35,662 nucleotides of DNA from Nitrospirota bacterium (GCA_004321915.1 SCQE01000035.1:1-35662), one strand, 5' to 3'; positions 24,685 through 33,463 are shown, numbered from the stretch's first letter. Notes: generated by a model from the letters alone, not told the origin. Numbers and translations are program-made.

Positions 24685-26114
24685 TTTTTGTCCTTGATAG
24701 TTAGAACCTTGAAGGTTTCGACAGGCTCGGTCTTCCCTTTTATCTTTGTAGGAGGCAGGGCCTCGACGGTTATGATATTTTTTAGTTCTTCGTAGATGCC
24801 CTTGCTCACAACAGTTTCACCATCTTTTGCAAGGCCGTTCAGCCTTGACGCCACATTAACGGTGTCGCCGATAACGCTGTATTCCATTTTTATATCAGAG
24901 CCTAGGTTGCCTGCAACAAGAACACCGGAATTCACGCCTATGCCTATTCTAGCCAAAAGAACATTCTTGCCGCTCTCTGCAGCCTTTTTAAGCTCTTTCT
25001 GCATGGCGAGGCAGGCCCTCACCGCCCTCTCCACATGGTCTTCATGCTTTACAGGCACTCCAAACAAACCGAGTACAGCATCCCCGACAAACTTGTCGAC
25101 ATGCCCGCCGTGGTCAAGAATGGCCTTTGAGGCTATCTCAAAATATTGGTTCAGCGATTCGACTATGTCTTCAGGTTCATGCGTCTCCGAATACGCGGTA
25201 AAGCCTCTTATATCGGTAAACAGAACAGTTGCCTCGTTGCGCGTGCCTTTAAGCCATGTCTGCTCCGGGTTTTCCATTATCATCTTAACTATTTCGGGAC
25301 TGACATATTTACCGAAACTCGACTTCATCATTTCCTTAAGCCCGAGTTCCTGCGCCATGTAATTGAACGATGACGAAAGGTCGCCCAGTTCGTCATTCTG
25401 TTTTATATTGACCCTGTGCTTAAAATTGCCGTTACCGATTTCCCTCGTCGCCCTGACAAGCTTGGATATGGGCTTTGCAAGGCCTATCCCCATAATTATG
25501 GCGATTACAATGCCGCCCAGAATAATGAAAGAAGCCACCATTAAAATAAACAGGGCCTCTTTCTTTATCATCTTCTCTATGAAATCCACCGAGATGCCTA
25601 CATGCACCTCTCCGAGCACTTTGTCTTGGATCTTTACCGGCCTCGAAAGGTTCAGGATGTTCGAGCCTGTGGGGGTCATGTACTGATAAAAAGTCACGGT
25701 GCCGTCCGAAACAGCGTCCTTGGTGTTCCCGAACGGCTGAAACGGCTTGCCTATCTGATTGCTGTCGGTATGCGCCTTGACGATCTTTTCCCTGTCTATG
25801 ATAATTCCATAGAGCAAACCTTCCGTGGATGACGTCTCTTTTATAAGCTTATTCAGTTCGAGGATATTGTCGTTCAAAAGAGGGATGCTCGCGTTGCTCA
25901 CAAAATAGTTGAGGCTTATCTTGCCGGTCTCGATGGTCTGGATATAGAGCTGTTCTTTTTGCTTATTAAGAAAAATAACGCTTAGCGCCAATATGGTCAA
26001 ACCGATTATTACGGTAAAAGCGATCGCAAGCTTTACCTTTATCGATATTCTTACGCCCGAACGCTCGTCGTCCATAACTGCGGGCTGGCTGCTATCTGGC
26101 TGACCGGTATTCAT
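24681..26114 (-). CDS. Membrane class III adenylate/guanylate cyclase with HAMP
   Basis: This 477-aa protein has TM1 (about 27-49), a periplasmic sensor (about 50-186), TM2 (about 187-212), HAMP (about 212-264) and a class III cyclase domain (291-475). The metal aspartates are at FTDIRG (Asp301) and VGDAVLG (Asp345). Lys341 and the EYSVIGD segment (Ser413) are at base-recognition sites, and Asn420 and Arg424 in TVNVASRL are the transition-state residues. The set looks complete, and ATP is the more likely substrate. It is the first gene of the caspase unit. The chosen ATG at 26114 has no good site; ATG 26075 is an alternative. Confidence 0.87.
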   Translation of the reverse strand: MNTGQPDSSQPAVMDDERSGVRISIKVKLAIAFTVIIGLTILALSVIFLNKQKEQLYIQTIETGKISLNYFVSNASIPLLNDNILELNKLIKETSSTEGLLYGIIIDREKIVKAHTDSNQIGKPFQPFGNTKDAVSDGTVTFYQYMTPTGSNILNLSRPVKIQDKVLGEVHVGISVDFIEKMIKKEALFILMVASFIILGGIVIAIIMGIGLAKPISKLVRATREIGNGNFKHRVNIKQNDELGDLSSSFNYMAQELGLKEMMKSSFGKYVSPEIVKMIMENPEQTWLKGTRNEATVLFTDIRGFTAYSETHEPEDIVESLNQYFEIASKAILDHGGHVDKFVGDAVLGLFGVPVKHEDHVERAVRACLAMQKELKKAAESGKNVLLARIGIGVNSGVLVAGNLGSDIKMEYSVIGDTVNVASRLNGLAKDGETVVSKGIYEELKNIITVEALPPTKIKGKTEPVETFKVLTIKDKK

Positions 26115-26127
26115 AAATTATAGGCTT

Positions 26128-26157
26128 AGTTTCTCCGAAAAAGCAGGCGAATGTCAA
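26128..26157 (-). promoter_or_regulatory. Possible promoter of the cyclase-caspase unit
   Basis: A perfect TTGACA lies on the minus strand (26157-26152), and an 18-bp spacing leads to GAAACT (26133-26128), which matches -10 at three of six positions. The start would be near 26121, upstream of the 26114 ATG. The weak -10 makes this uncertain. Confidence 0.3.
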
Positions 26158-26232
26158 GAGAGGGGATGATTTTTCTTTGATCCAAACGTTACTATATGCT
26201 ACAGAACGTGAACAAGTTTCTCCCGTAGAGCG

Positions 26233-26886
26233 ATGGAAGATTCCAGATATATAAAGACAGGCGCAGGTATGGAGCAGAAACTGATCCTAAGTGAACGGGA
26301 AGCAGTTCTCGTGCTTGAACGCATCTCGAAGATCAAGGACGCCTCTATGGGCAACCACAGCCTGCGCACCGGACACTATGCCCGGCTCATTGCAGAAAAC
26401 ATAGGCATGAGCGAAGAAGAGCAGGACATTATCTTTCACGCGGCGCAGATACACGATATAGGCAACGTCGCCATTTCGGACAAGATACTTTTCAAGCCCG
26501 GCAAACTTACGGACGAGGAGTTCAAGATAGTGATGGGCCATACGATCGAGGGACACCGGTTTCTTAAAGACAGGGAAAACCGCTATTTTAAAGCGGCCTC
26601 GATAATCGCGCTCACTCACCACGAAAGGCTCGACGGGAGCGGGTATCCAAGCGGACTTTCGGGCGACGACATACCTATGTGGGGCAAGATAATGGCCGTG
26701 GTCGATGTCTTCGACGCCCTGACATCCAAAGGCCCCTACAGGGAGCCGTGGAATATCGCCGATGCCGCAGCCCTGCTCATCAAAAACAAAGGGGTACTCT
26801 TTGAGCCGCGATTCGTCGATATCTTTACTCTAAAGCTGGATAGGGTCAACGAAATCCGTATCGGACTCAGCGATTCGCAGCTGTAA
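26233..26886 (+). CDS. HD-GYP domain c-di-GMP phosphodiesterase, 217 aa
   Basis: The 217-aa stand-alone HD-GYP domain has the HD pair (IHDIGN, 74-75), an adjacent HTIEGH (103-108), HHERLDGSGYP (129-139) with an intact GYP, and DVFDALTS (158-165). HD-GYP enzymes hydrolyse c-di-GMP to GMP or pGpG. There is no sensor domain. The motif has Asn78 where HDIGK is common. The start lacks a strong ribosome-binding site. It is divergent from the cyclase gene (118 bp apart) and upstream of a second HD-GYP gene. Confidence 0.88.
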   Translation: MEDSRYIKTGAGMEQKLILSEREAVLVLERISKIKDASMGNHSLRTGHYARLIAENIGMSEEEQDIIFHAAQIHDIGNVAISDKILFKPGKLTDEEFKIVMGHTIEGHRFLKDRENRYFKAASIIALTHHERLDGSGYPSGLSGDDIPMWGKIMAVVDVFDALTSKGPYREPWNIADAAALLIKNKGVLFEPRFVDIFTLKLDRVNEIRIGLSDSQL

Positions 26887-26914
26887 ATCTTTCGTAAAAT
26901 ATTTCGAATTCCCT

Positions 26915-26942
26915 TTAACCGAAGCCTGTTAGCGGTTATAAT
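26915..26942 (+). promoter_or_regulatory. Sigma70-type promoter of the HD-GYP-haemerythrin gene
   Basis: TTAACC (26915-26920), 16 bp, TATAAT (26937-26942). The -10 is perfect and the -35 matches four of six. The predicted start is near 26949 and the gene ATG is at 26981. Confidence 0.5.
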
Positions 26943-26980
26943 AGATAAAGACCGTTATCGATTTATTTAACTGAAATGCC

Positions 26981-29008
26981 ATGAAACAGACCAAGTCATT
27001 TATCAAAAAAACAGCGTTGGCGTTTGTCCTTATGACCCTGCCCATACTCTACGGCGGCAAGTTCATATTCGAAAACCAGAAAATCTCAGAGGACAGAAAC
27101 TCGGCAATAGAGCTGTCCCTGAGCGGCAACATTCTGAAAAACTTCTTTATAGACTTTGAACGCGATGTCAGGCTTGTCGTAAGGATCCCTGATTTCAAGG
27201 AATACATAGAGAACAATTTCAGCAGCGCCCACGCAGACAAAGAGGTAAGAGACATTCTGAAAAACATGTCCGTACTTTTTCATTTCATACGCAGCATCAG
27301 CGTTATCGACAGCAGAGGAAACGAAAGGATAGGTTTGTACAGCGATGGGAAAAGGAGCGGTCTCCCGGCAAACTCGAACTTTGTCAGCATTAAAAAAAGC
27401 TTGGAACAGATCTCCGCGCTTCCTACCGGCCGGTTTTACGTGTCTCCCATAATGTTCGGCGACAACACCGGCAAAAACGGCCCGCCTATTATACGCCTAG
27501 GATATACCCTTTCGAAAGAGGACGGGGAGAAAAAAGGCGTCCTGTTTGTCGACCTGAATATTGCGGACATAGTCAACGAGATACTTCCCCCGAAAATGTT
27601 CATCCAAACACCTTCGGGCTATCAAATATCTTTAGGGGACGATAAGACCGCCTTAGTTGCTAAATCCCCGTACACATTTACAGGACAGGACGGAAGCGTG
27701 CGGGTATCCGACAGTATAGACGCCCATTTCAAGGCAGTGGAATTTTATCCCGAAAACTTTTTCTTCATTGGAATGATCGACAACCATGCCGGACTGAAAA
27801 ACTCGCTCATAAAGGTCGTTTTCGTTTCCATGATAATGTTCACGGTATTCTCCTTACTGATGCTCACGCTTACATTCCGGACTACGAAAGCCACAAAAGA
27901 GCTTGAAGAATCGCACCGGGCAATCATATTCTCTCTCGCAAACTTGGCTGAATGGCGCGACCCCGAGACCGGCTACCACCTCGAAAGGACAAGGAATTAC
28001 GGCGTACTGCTGGCCCGGGAACTCAGGAAGAAAGAAAAATACAAAAACATCATCGACGAGCAGTTCATCAGCGACCTTTACAATGCGGCCCCGCTCCACG
28101 ACATCGGCAAAGTCGGAGTGCGCGACTCTATACTCCTCAAGGAAGGAAAGCTTACTCAGGAAGAGTTCGAGATCATGAAAAAGCATGTGCTTATAGGCAA
28201 AAACATATTGAGAGATGTGATAGAGAAATTCAATATAAACAGGCCGTTCTTGGTCATGAGCAAAAACATTGCGGCTTATCATCACGAGAGATACGACGGC
28301 AGCGGCTACACAAAAGCGCTTAGAGGTGATGATATACCATTGGAGGCAAGGATATACGCGGTTTGCGACTCGTATGATGCGATCAGGGCCAAAAGGCCTT
28401 ACAAAGAACCGATCACCCATGAAAAAGCCATCGAGTTTATAGTAAAGGACAAAGGCAGGCATTTCGATCCTGATATGGTGGATGCGTTTATTTCCTGCGA
28501 AAAAGAGTTCATGGAGGTTTTCGAAACTTACAGGTTCTTCATAGAGACCTACTCAGAAGACAACTCAAGTGTGGTGCGCAAAGACCTTAAGGTCGAGTGG
28601 GACGAAAGTCTTTCGGTGGGGGTCAGCGAGATAGACAATCAACACAAAGAGCTTATAAGACGTATAAACAGCCTGCTGGAAGCGATCCTGCACGGAAAAG
28701 GCAAAGAGAAGGCCGCCGAAATGTTGTCTTTTCTCGAAAACTATACCACAATGCATTTCGGCACCGAAGAAGCATACATGCTCAAATACAGTTATCCGGA
28801 CTACAACGACCATCTATTGCAGCATCAAATATTTATAAAAGAACTTTCAGCGCTGAACAGGCATATCGAAACGCAAGGCGTGAACTCGGACCTCGTAATA
28901 AAACTGAACCACGATGTCATTTCATGGCTTATAAACCATATCTGCAAGGTGGACAAAGAACTCGGCTCATTCCTCAAGGTGAAACTCGCAGAAATAAATC
29001 TGCCGTAA
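26981..29008 (+). CDS. HD-GYP protein with sensor and C-terminal haemerythrin domain
   Basis: This 675-aa membrane protein has TM1 (about 10-27), a large periplasmic sensor (about 30-275, Cache-like), TM2 (about 276-298), HD-GYP (about 315-505) with LHDIGK (373-377) and HHERYDGSGYT (434-444), then a bacteriohaemerythrin domain (about 538-665). The GYP box is GYT, and the rest of the domain is otherwise intact. Haemerythrin ligands look complete: His555, His592, Glu596, His611, His615, His653 and Asp658, giving a di-iron O2- or redox-binding site. I infer oxygen- or redox-controlled c-di-GMP turnover. The gene ends 15 bp from the convergent rluD gene. Confidence 0.88.
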   Translation: MKQTKSFIKKTALAFVLMTLPILYGGKFIFENQKISEDRNSAIELSLSGNILKNFFIDFERDVRLVVRIPDFKEYIENNFSSAHADKEVRDILKNMSVLFHFIRSISVIDSRGNERIGLYSDGKRSGLPANSNFVSIKKSLEQISALPTGRFYVSPIMFGDNTGKNGPPIIRLGYTLSKEDGEKKGVLFVDLNIADIVNEILPPKMFIQTPSGYQISLGDDKTALVAKSPYTFTGQDGSVRVSDSIDAHFKAVEFYPENFFFIGMIDNHAGLKNSLIKVVFVSMIMFTVFSLLMLTLTFRTTKATKELEESHRAIIFSLANLAEWRDPETGYHLERTRNYGVLLARELRKKEKYKNIIDEQFISDLYNAAPLHDIGKVGVRDSILLKEGKLTQEEFEIMKKHVLIGKNILRDVIEKFNINRPFLVMSKNIAAYHHERYDGSGYTKALRGDDIPLEARIYAVCDSYDAIRAKRPYKEPITHEKAIEFIVKDKGRHFDPDMVDAFISCEKEFMEVFETYRFFIETYSEDNSSVVRKDLKVEWDESLSVGVSEIDNQHKELIRRINSLLEAILHGKGKEKAAEMLSFLENYTTMHFGTEEAYMLKYSYPDYNDHLLQHQIFIKELSALNRHIETQGVNSDLVIKLNHDVISWLINHICKVDKELGSFLKVKLAEINLP

Positions 29009-29023
29009 TTATTTGGTAAAGAA

Positions 29024-29953
29024 TCAGGCGATACAGGCAAGCCTTTCGGCGCATAGGGTCATATCATCAGGCATCCCTGCCTCGAACTCAAGATAATCCC
29101 CTGTGGCAGGGTGAGTAAACCCGAGCGTTTCCGCATGCAGCATCTGACGCGGGAAATCTATCCTGCTTTTTCCGATTTGAAGAGAAGTCTTCCTTCCGTA
29201 TGTATCGTCTCCGAGCACAGGATGCCCTATCGCGGCGAAATGCACGCGGATCTGGTGCGTCCTGCCGGTGCCGAGCTTGGCGGCTATAAGCGTGGCATGG
29301 CCGAATCTCTTTATCACCCGCCACGTCGTAAAAGCAGGCTTTCCGCGCCTGCCCCGCGTCGACATGCGTTTTCTGTCCGAATCCGACCTGCCGATGCTCT
29401 TTTCTATTACACCCGAATCACCCTTGAAATCCCCGAACACCAGCGCCTTGTATACCCTGTTTATGGTCCTTTCCCTGAACTGCCCGACAAGGTTATAGTA
29501 GACATCGTCAGAAAGCGCGACGACCATCACGCCCGACGTGTCCTTGTCGAGCCTATGGACAACACCCGGCCTGAGCGGAGCGCCTACGGAGGCAAGTTTA
29601 TCGCAATGATAAGCGAGCGCGTTCATCAATGTGCCGCTGCCGTGGCCTGCAGCAGGATAGACCACCATACCGGCCGGTTTGTCGACAACGACAACATGCC
29701 CGTCCATATGAAGAATATTAAGCGGGATATTTTCGGGAACAAGACCTTCGGTCCCTTCCTCAGGCCTGTTTACCTCAATCGTGTCCGACAACTTTGTCCT
29801 GTAATTCGGGGATTCCGTATTGCCGTTCACGAGCACGCTGCCGTCCTTGATCAACTTTTGAGCCTGAGAACGGGTCGTGCCCGCCCTTTCGGAAACAAAA
29901 AAGTCGAGACGTTTGGAGACGTCTTCGTATAAAATTTCGAAATAAGTCGTCAT
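29024..29953 (-). CDS. rluD: RluD-family 23S rRNA pseudouridine synthase
   Basis: The 309-aa protein has an N-terminal S4 RNA-binding domain (LDFFVSERAGTTRSQAQKLI, with SVLVNG) and a catalytic domain with HRLDKDTSGVMVVA (the catalytic Asp in RLD) and LIAAKLGTGRTHQIRVH. It isomerises uridines of 23S rRNA helix 69 (RluD) or related sites. The RluD/RluC distinction cannot be settled here. Confidence 0.92.
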   Translation of the reverse strand: MTTYFEILYEDVSKRLDFFVSERAGTTRSQAQKLIKDGSVLVNGNTESPNYRTKLSDTIEVNRPEEGTEGLVPENIPLNILHMDGHVVVVDKPAGMVVYPAAGHGSGTLMNALAYHCDKLASVGAPLRPGVVHRLDKDTSGVMVVALSDDVYYNLVGQFRERTINRVYKALVFGDFKGDSGVIEKSIGRSDSDRKRMSTRGRRGKPAFTTWRVIKRFGHATLIAAKLGTGRTHQIRVHFAAIGHPVLGDDTYGRKTSLQIGKSRIDFPRQMLHAETLGFTHPATGDYLEFEAGMPDDMTLCAERLACIA

Positions 29954-30047
29954 TTAAAGTTTCAATCGGATTCAATAAAAATCTTTTTAAAGGGCATCCG
30001 GGGATACCACCAAAAACAAGGTCGGAAAGTAGAGCGCAGCGATATGT

Positions 30048-30773
30048 CTAAGCTGATGGATCTATTTTCAAGCATCGGCCATTTCGTAAAGTTTCAAAAA
30101 GTTCAAGTTGAACTGTGGTCATCACTGTAAGTGTAAAATTCTTTAGGGTTTCCCATTCGTCTTGATCGATGTCCTTAAAAGTTTCACCATGGCTAATTTG
30201 GTTCCGAACGTCAACTAGTTGCTTCAATGCCGAGTATAAAGTGATTTTTGATTCTGCCAATCGATTTTTGATACTCTCAATGTCAATGCCGAAATTCTTG
30301 CAGTTGGATTCTAAAACGGTAAAGTTAACATTTGATTCGGTTTCGATCCAATTTGTTGAATCAGCGAAAACAATTGGCAACTTAAAGAAATCAGCTAAGT
30401 TTTCACAGAATGCTTTTGCCTGCTCAATATCCAGAGTTGAAGATATTTCCTGTAATTGCTTAATACTATGTCGTTTTAAAATCTCATTTAATTCACGCCT
30501 TAGTCTAAATTGGGCAAGATTGGGATGAATTGCATTTAAATCAGCACGCATAAGTTCGACGCAACGTAGATATTCTGCAAATACAGTACGAAAAAATCTT
30601 TCCCAGTAAGCATAAATTATTGGGAGTAGGTATCCCCTCGTCATTCCAGAAAATCGGCTGCTAACGCTTACGATTATTTTATCTAAGTTGGATATGCCAT
30701 TAGCGCACTCAGCATACGCCTGATCAGTGCTACTTAGAAATGTTGTAGCACTTTCTTCAATTGTAGTTGTCAT
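30048..30773 (-). CDS. HEPN-domain RNase-like protein (MAE_28990/MAE_18760 type)
   Basis: This 241-aa helical protein has the HEPN pattern: RGYLLPIIYAYWERFF near residue 46, and Rx4H as VRNQISHGETF near residue 195, the likely RNase site. This family is commonly linked to DUF262 genes in defence islands, and DUF262 pieces are directly upstream on the same strand. The DUF262 stop (30817) is 43 bp before this start. Base composition is AT-richer than the window average. The gene itself appears intact. Confidence 0.75.
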   Translation of the reverse strand: MTTTIEESATTFLSSTDQAYAECANGISNLDKIIVSVSSRFSGMTRGYLLPIIYAYWERFFRTVFAEYLRCVELMRADLNAIHPNLAQFRLRRELNEILKRHSIKQLQEISSTLDIEQAKAFCENLADFFKLPIVFADSTNWIETESNVNFTVLESNCKNFGIDIESIKNRLAESKITLYSALKQLVDVRNQISHGETFKDIDQDEWETLKNFTLTVMTTVQLELFETLRNGRCLKIDPSA

Positions 30774-30816
30774 AGCAATATTGGCCTATCAAATATTACT
30801 TTTCCCTAAAAACTTA

Positions 30817-31260
30817 TTATACGGTAAACCCAGCTTTCCCAAGCTCTAAACGACCTACTGTTTTTGATCTGGAATTTGATCCGCTTCCTGTAAGAACATT
30901 TGCTTTTGCTTTGATAATTAGGTTGGTAATCTTATCTCCTATCTCCTCAGGTGATAGTTTTTCAACTATCTCTATGTTATGTGCAACACCTATGCTGACC
31001 ATTTCAAACAACGCAGGCGAGAAAGGTCCGTAACTTCTTCGGTCAGACGGATTTTTACCACGAAATGCCTCGCCCCCAGGCAATGCCCTATTAATTTGAA
31101 TCCAAACTCTTTTAAAAAGTTCTTTTTCCGCTTCATAGCTAAAGCTAACTGCATTTCTTGCAACTGCCTCCATATATTCCGTCAAAAAATCGCTTACCTC
31201 ATGTTTAAAATTATGACTGTAATTTTTCATCGTAAGAAAACGTAATGCGAATTCCTCAAG
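30817..31260 (-). pseudogene. C-terminal part of an IS-interrupted DUF262 gene
   Basis: This is the C-terminal end of a DUF262 (GmrSD N-like) protein: EEFALRFLTMKNYSHNF, DFLTEYMEAVA and a last segment RLELGKAGF. The N-terminal half lies on the other side of an IS256-family element. The frame continues into the IS (to 31488), where MGAAMQF supplies possible starts with a GGGAG-like sequence, so a C-terminal fragment could be made. Confidence 0.75.
31251..31260 (-). repeat. Left copy of the 10-bp direct repeat flanking the IS (candidate target duplication)
   Basis: The minus strand reads CTTGAGGAAT, identical to 32705-32714. A target duplication of 8-9 bp is usual for IS256. The exact terminal base is uncertain because the terminal inverted repeats do not match well at their tips. 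Confidence 0.5.
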
Positions 31261-32704
31261 AGTCAATCCCTTTTTTAGTTGAAATTGCATAGCGGCTCCC
31301 ATGCTGCATTTCAGGCAGCCACCGCCTCCTTTTGTTGTATTTGTTTTCCCGATGCAAGTTTTATTTCTCTTTGCAGTGCAATCCTCAATTCCTGAAGATA
31401 GCGATAGCCCTTGACTCTGTGCAATCTCCGCTCTATGAACAGCAACGCCGTCGCAACCCATCTCTGCTTCTGACTGCTGTTCTTCCAATAGTCAATCCTC
31501 TCCGTTTTTTGTTCAACTTGGGCATTTATGGACTCAATCATATTGGTTGTCATAAAGCTCCTTCTTAGTACCGAATGTATCCCCAAGCGATGTACTGTCA
31601 GCGTTTCCTCCAAACCCTCCTCCAGACTCCTTACCGCAGATTCATTGATAAGCTGTAGCTCTTTTCTGATATGCTGAAGCGCTGCTCTTGCTTTATCATA
31701 AGTGCCTTTCTCGTAAGCCGCCTGCATCTTCCTGCGAAACTCCCCCTGAAGGTTCTTGGGTAAGTAGGAGACCACATTCTCACGCTTATGCCACTGGCAC
31801 CGCTGAACGATACCATGAGGTCCAAACACTTCGGCGATTGCTTTCTTTATTCCTTTAGCTCCATCTATTACGACCAGCAGACCCTTGTCATATTTCAAAC
31901 CCCTGTCTATCAGCTCCCTTAAAAAATCACCGCAGACCCTGTGGTTCTCACTGCCGCTCTGGATTATCCCTAGGATCACTTTCTTGCCCTCTATCGTTAC
32001 TCCCACGGCCATGATTATTTCGTCCTCACCAAAGGTCTTGCCGTCAAGCACTATGGCTACAAAGTCGTACCCCTCAAGCGGCCGCTCCATTAGCTCCCGC
32101 AACTTACGGCTGCTGGCCTTGATGTACCTCCGGGAAACCGACGAGGAGCTTAACGATAAGGCTTCCGGTACTGCTTCCGCGCACTCCTTGTAATCTCTGC
32201 AACTCAAGCCATGGAGCACTCGCCGCAGCAATGCCTCATCTGCTTGTGCAGGGCTCTGCAGCCGCTCGTAGGAGCTTAGAGATACCTCCCGCTTGTTCTT
32301 CGTGTCTCTGACGCGAGGTATCAGCATCGGTATCCGCTGATCCTGTACATAGATAGAGCCCTTCTGACTGCCCCACCGGCTGTATCCTGCAATCCCATTG
32401 CGTTTGTACCTCTCTCCTGCCAATTGCGCTACCTCTGCTTGCAGTTCCTCTTTAATGTGCATCAGGCCCAAAGGAATTAGCGCCTGTATTAGCGCCAATC
32501 TGCTGTCTACATCCATTGCTCCATATTCCTCTGCTGTCTTCACCTCTGCTACCCTCGCCTTGCTGACCTTGCTTTTTTTGTCAATTTGTAATACCTTTTT
32601 CATATCGGCTCCTTTCTTGATGTCTGTTTTTTTGCCAAAAACTACTTTCATCATTTTAGGAGCCGCCACTTTAAATTTCAACTAAGTTTAGCATTCGTTC
32701 CTTG
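31261..32704 (-). mobile_element. IS256-family insertion sequence
   Basis: About 1.44 kb between two 10-bp direct repeats (CTTGAGGAAT on the minus strand). Imperfect inverted ends share TTAGTTGAAATT and then GCGGCTCC. One transposase gene fills it. It inserted into a DUF262 gene, in the same orientation. The IS boundary could be a few bases inward on either side. Confidence 0.75.
31311..32603 (-). CDS. IS256-family (mutator) transposase
   Basis: The start at 32603 is chosen because AAAGGAG lies 5 nt upstream; an in-frame ATG at 32681 has no such site. In the frame counted from 32681 the catalytic triad is Asp213 (VLDGKTF), Asp273 (VIDGAKG) and Glu383 (MIESIN), with the family CxxWH as CQWH (295-298). 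The protein from 32603 is 430 aa. The gene appears intact, so the element may be mobile. Confidence 0.9.
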   Translation of the reverse strand: MKKVLQIDKKSKVSKARVAEVKTAEEYGAMDVDSRLALIQALIPLGLMHIKEELQAEVAQLAGERYKRNGIAGYSRWGSQKGSIYVQDQRIPMLIPRVRDTKNKREVSLSSYERLQSPAQADEALLRRVLHGLSCRDYKECAEAVPEALSLSSSSVSRRYIKASSRKLRELMERPLEGYDFVAIVLDGKTFGEDEIIMAVGVTIEGKKVILGIIQSGSENHRVCGDFLRELIDRGLKYDKGLLVVIDGAKGIKKAIAEVFGPHGIVQRCQWHKRENVVSYLPKNLQGEFRRKMQAAYEKGTYDKARAALQHIRKELQLINESAVRSLEEGLEETLTVHRLGIHSVLRRSFMTTNMIESINAQVEQKTERIDYWKNSSQKQRWVATALLFIERRLHRVKGYRYLQELRIALQREIKLASGKQIQQKEAVAA

Positions 32705-33416
32705 ATTCCTCAAGCATATAGGCACTTTGTGGCTCATAATCTATCCCCATGGCTTTTGCAAACTCGGCATCTTTACTAACATCTTGCAGAAAAGTTGGGA
32801 AATGATGATCTAACATACGAATGCTGCAATTGCGCATTTCCTGATCTTCCAACCGTAACCCGCCACGATTAAGCCGCTTAAAAACCTCGTATTTATACAT
32901 TGGCTTCGTTTCTCTTTTTAAGACATATACATGAAGACGCGCTCTTTTTAGATTTAATTGGAGTTGCGCCGGGAGTCTCACAAAAGTTAGTCCCTCAAGT
33001 TCTGTTAAATACTCGCCGCGCAAAAGTTGTAATGGCGTCGTTAGATCATGTTCGTTTTCATAGTGCCATATATCTTCATTACCTTTGATCCCTTGCACAT
33101 GAGGAGGAGTGTCTCCTCCCATACCAAGAAACTTAATTATAGTAGATAGTCTCTGTAACCCATCCAAAAGATCCCAAGCGCCATCTATAGTCTCAAAGAA
33201 AAAAAGTGGAGGGATAGGCATTTCTAAAATAAGTGACTCAATAAAGCTGCTTTGTTGTTCTCGTGGCCATCGAAACAGTCTTTGGAAATCAGGACGTATC
33301 TCAATTTCTTTAGGCTTGGCCTTGTACATATTTACCAACTCAGAAAGAGAAAAAGTTAATGCTTCATGCTTAATATGATTCCGATGTTCCGTAGTCTGAT
33401 CAAGCAACGATGGCAT
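32688..33416 (-). pseudogene. N-terminal part of an IS-interrupted DUF262 gene
   Basis: DUF262 proteins have a ParB-like nuclease fold. The frame begins at ATG 33416 with GGAGGT ahead; an in-frame GTG at 33422 overlaps that site. It has PDFQRLFRWPREQQSSFIES (residues about 43-62) and LDGLQRLST (about 84-92), the DGxQR motif. The frame runs into the IS and stops at 32688. The last true host codons are about MLEES. Truncated here, it lacks the C-terminal helical region found at 30817-31260. Confidence 0.85.
32705..32714 (-). repeat. Right copy of the 10-bp direct repeat flanking the IS
   Basis: The minus strand reads CTTGAGGAAT, identical to 31251-31260. A 10-bp identity is one base longer than usual for IS256, so one base may be chance. 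Confidence 0.5.
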
Positions 33417-33463
33417 AAGCACCTCCGATTATTATTTTAAATGCATACAATTTAGTAAGCTCT

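Noticed and set aside
20315-26114. Reading the cyclase-caspase unit as a CBASS or Pycsar anti-phage system
   Set aside because: CBASS uses CD-NTases, and Pycsar uses soluble cyclases with an effector that has a nucleotide-binding domain. Here the cyclase is a two-TM HAMP protein and the caspase is a lipoprotein outside the cytoplasm.
26117-26122. TATAAT just upstream of the cyclase ATG as its promoter
   Set aside because: It ends 2 nt before the ATG, so transcription would begin inside the coding sequence. It could only serve the alternative ATG at 26075.
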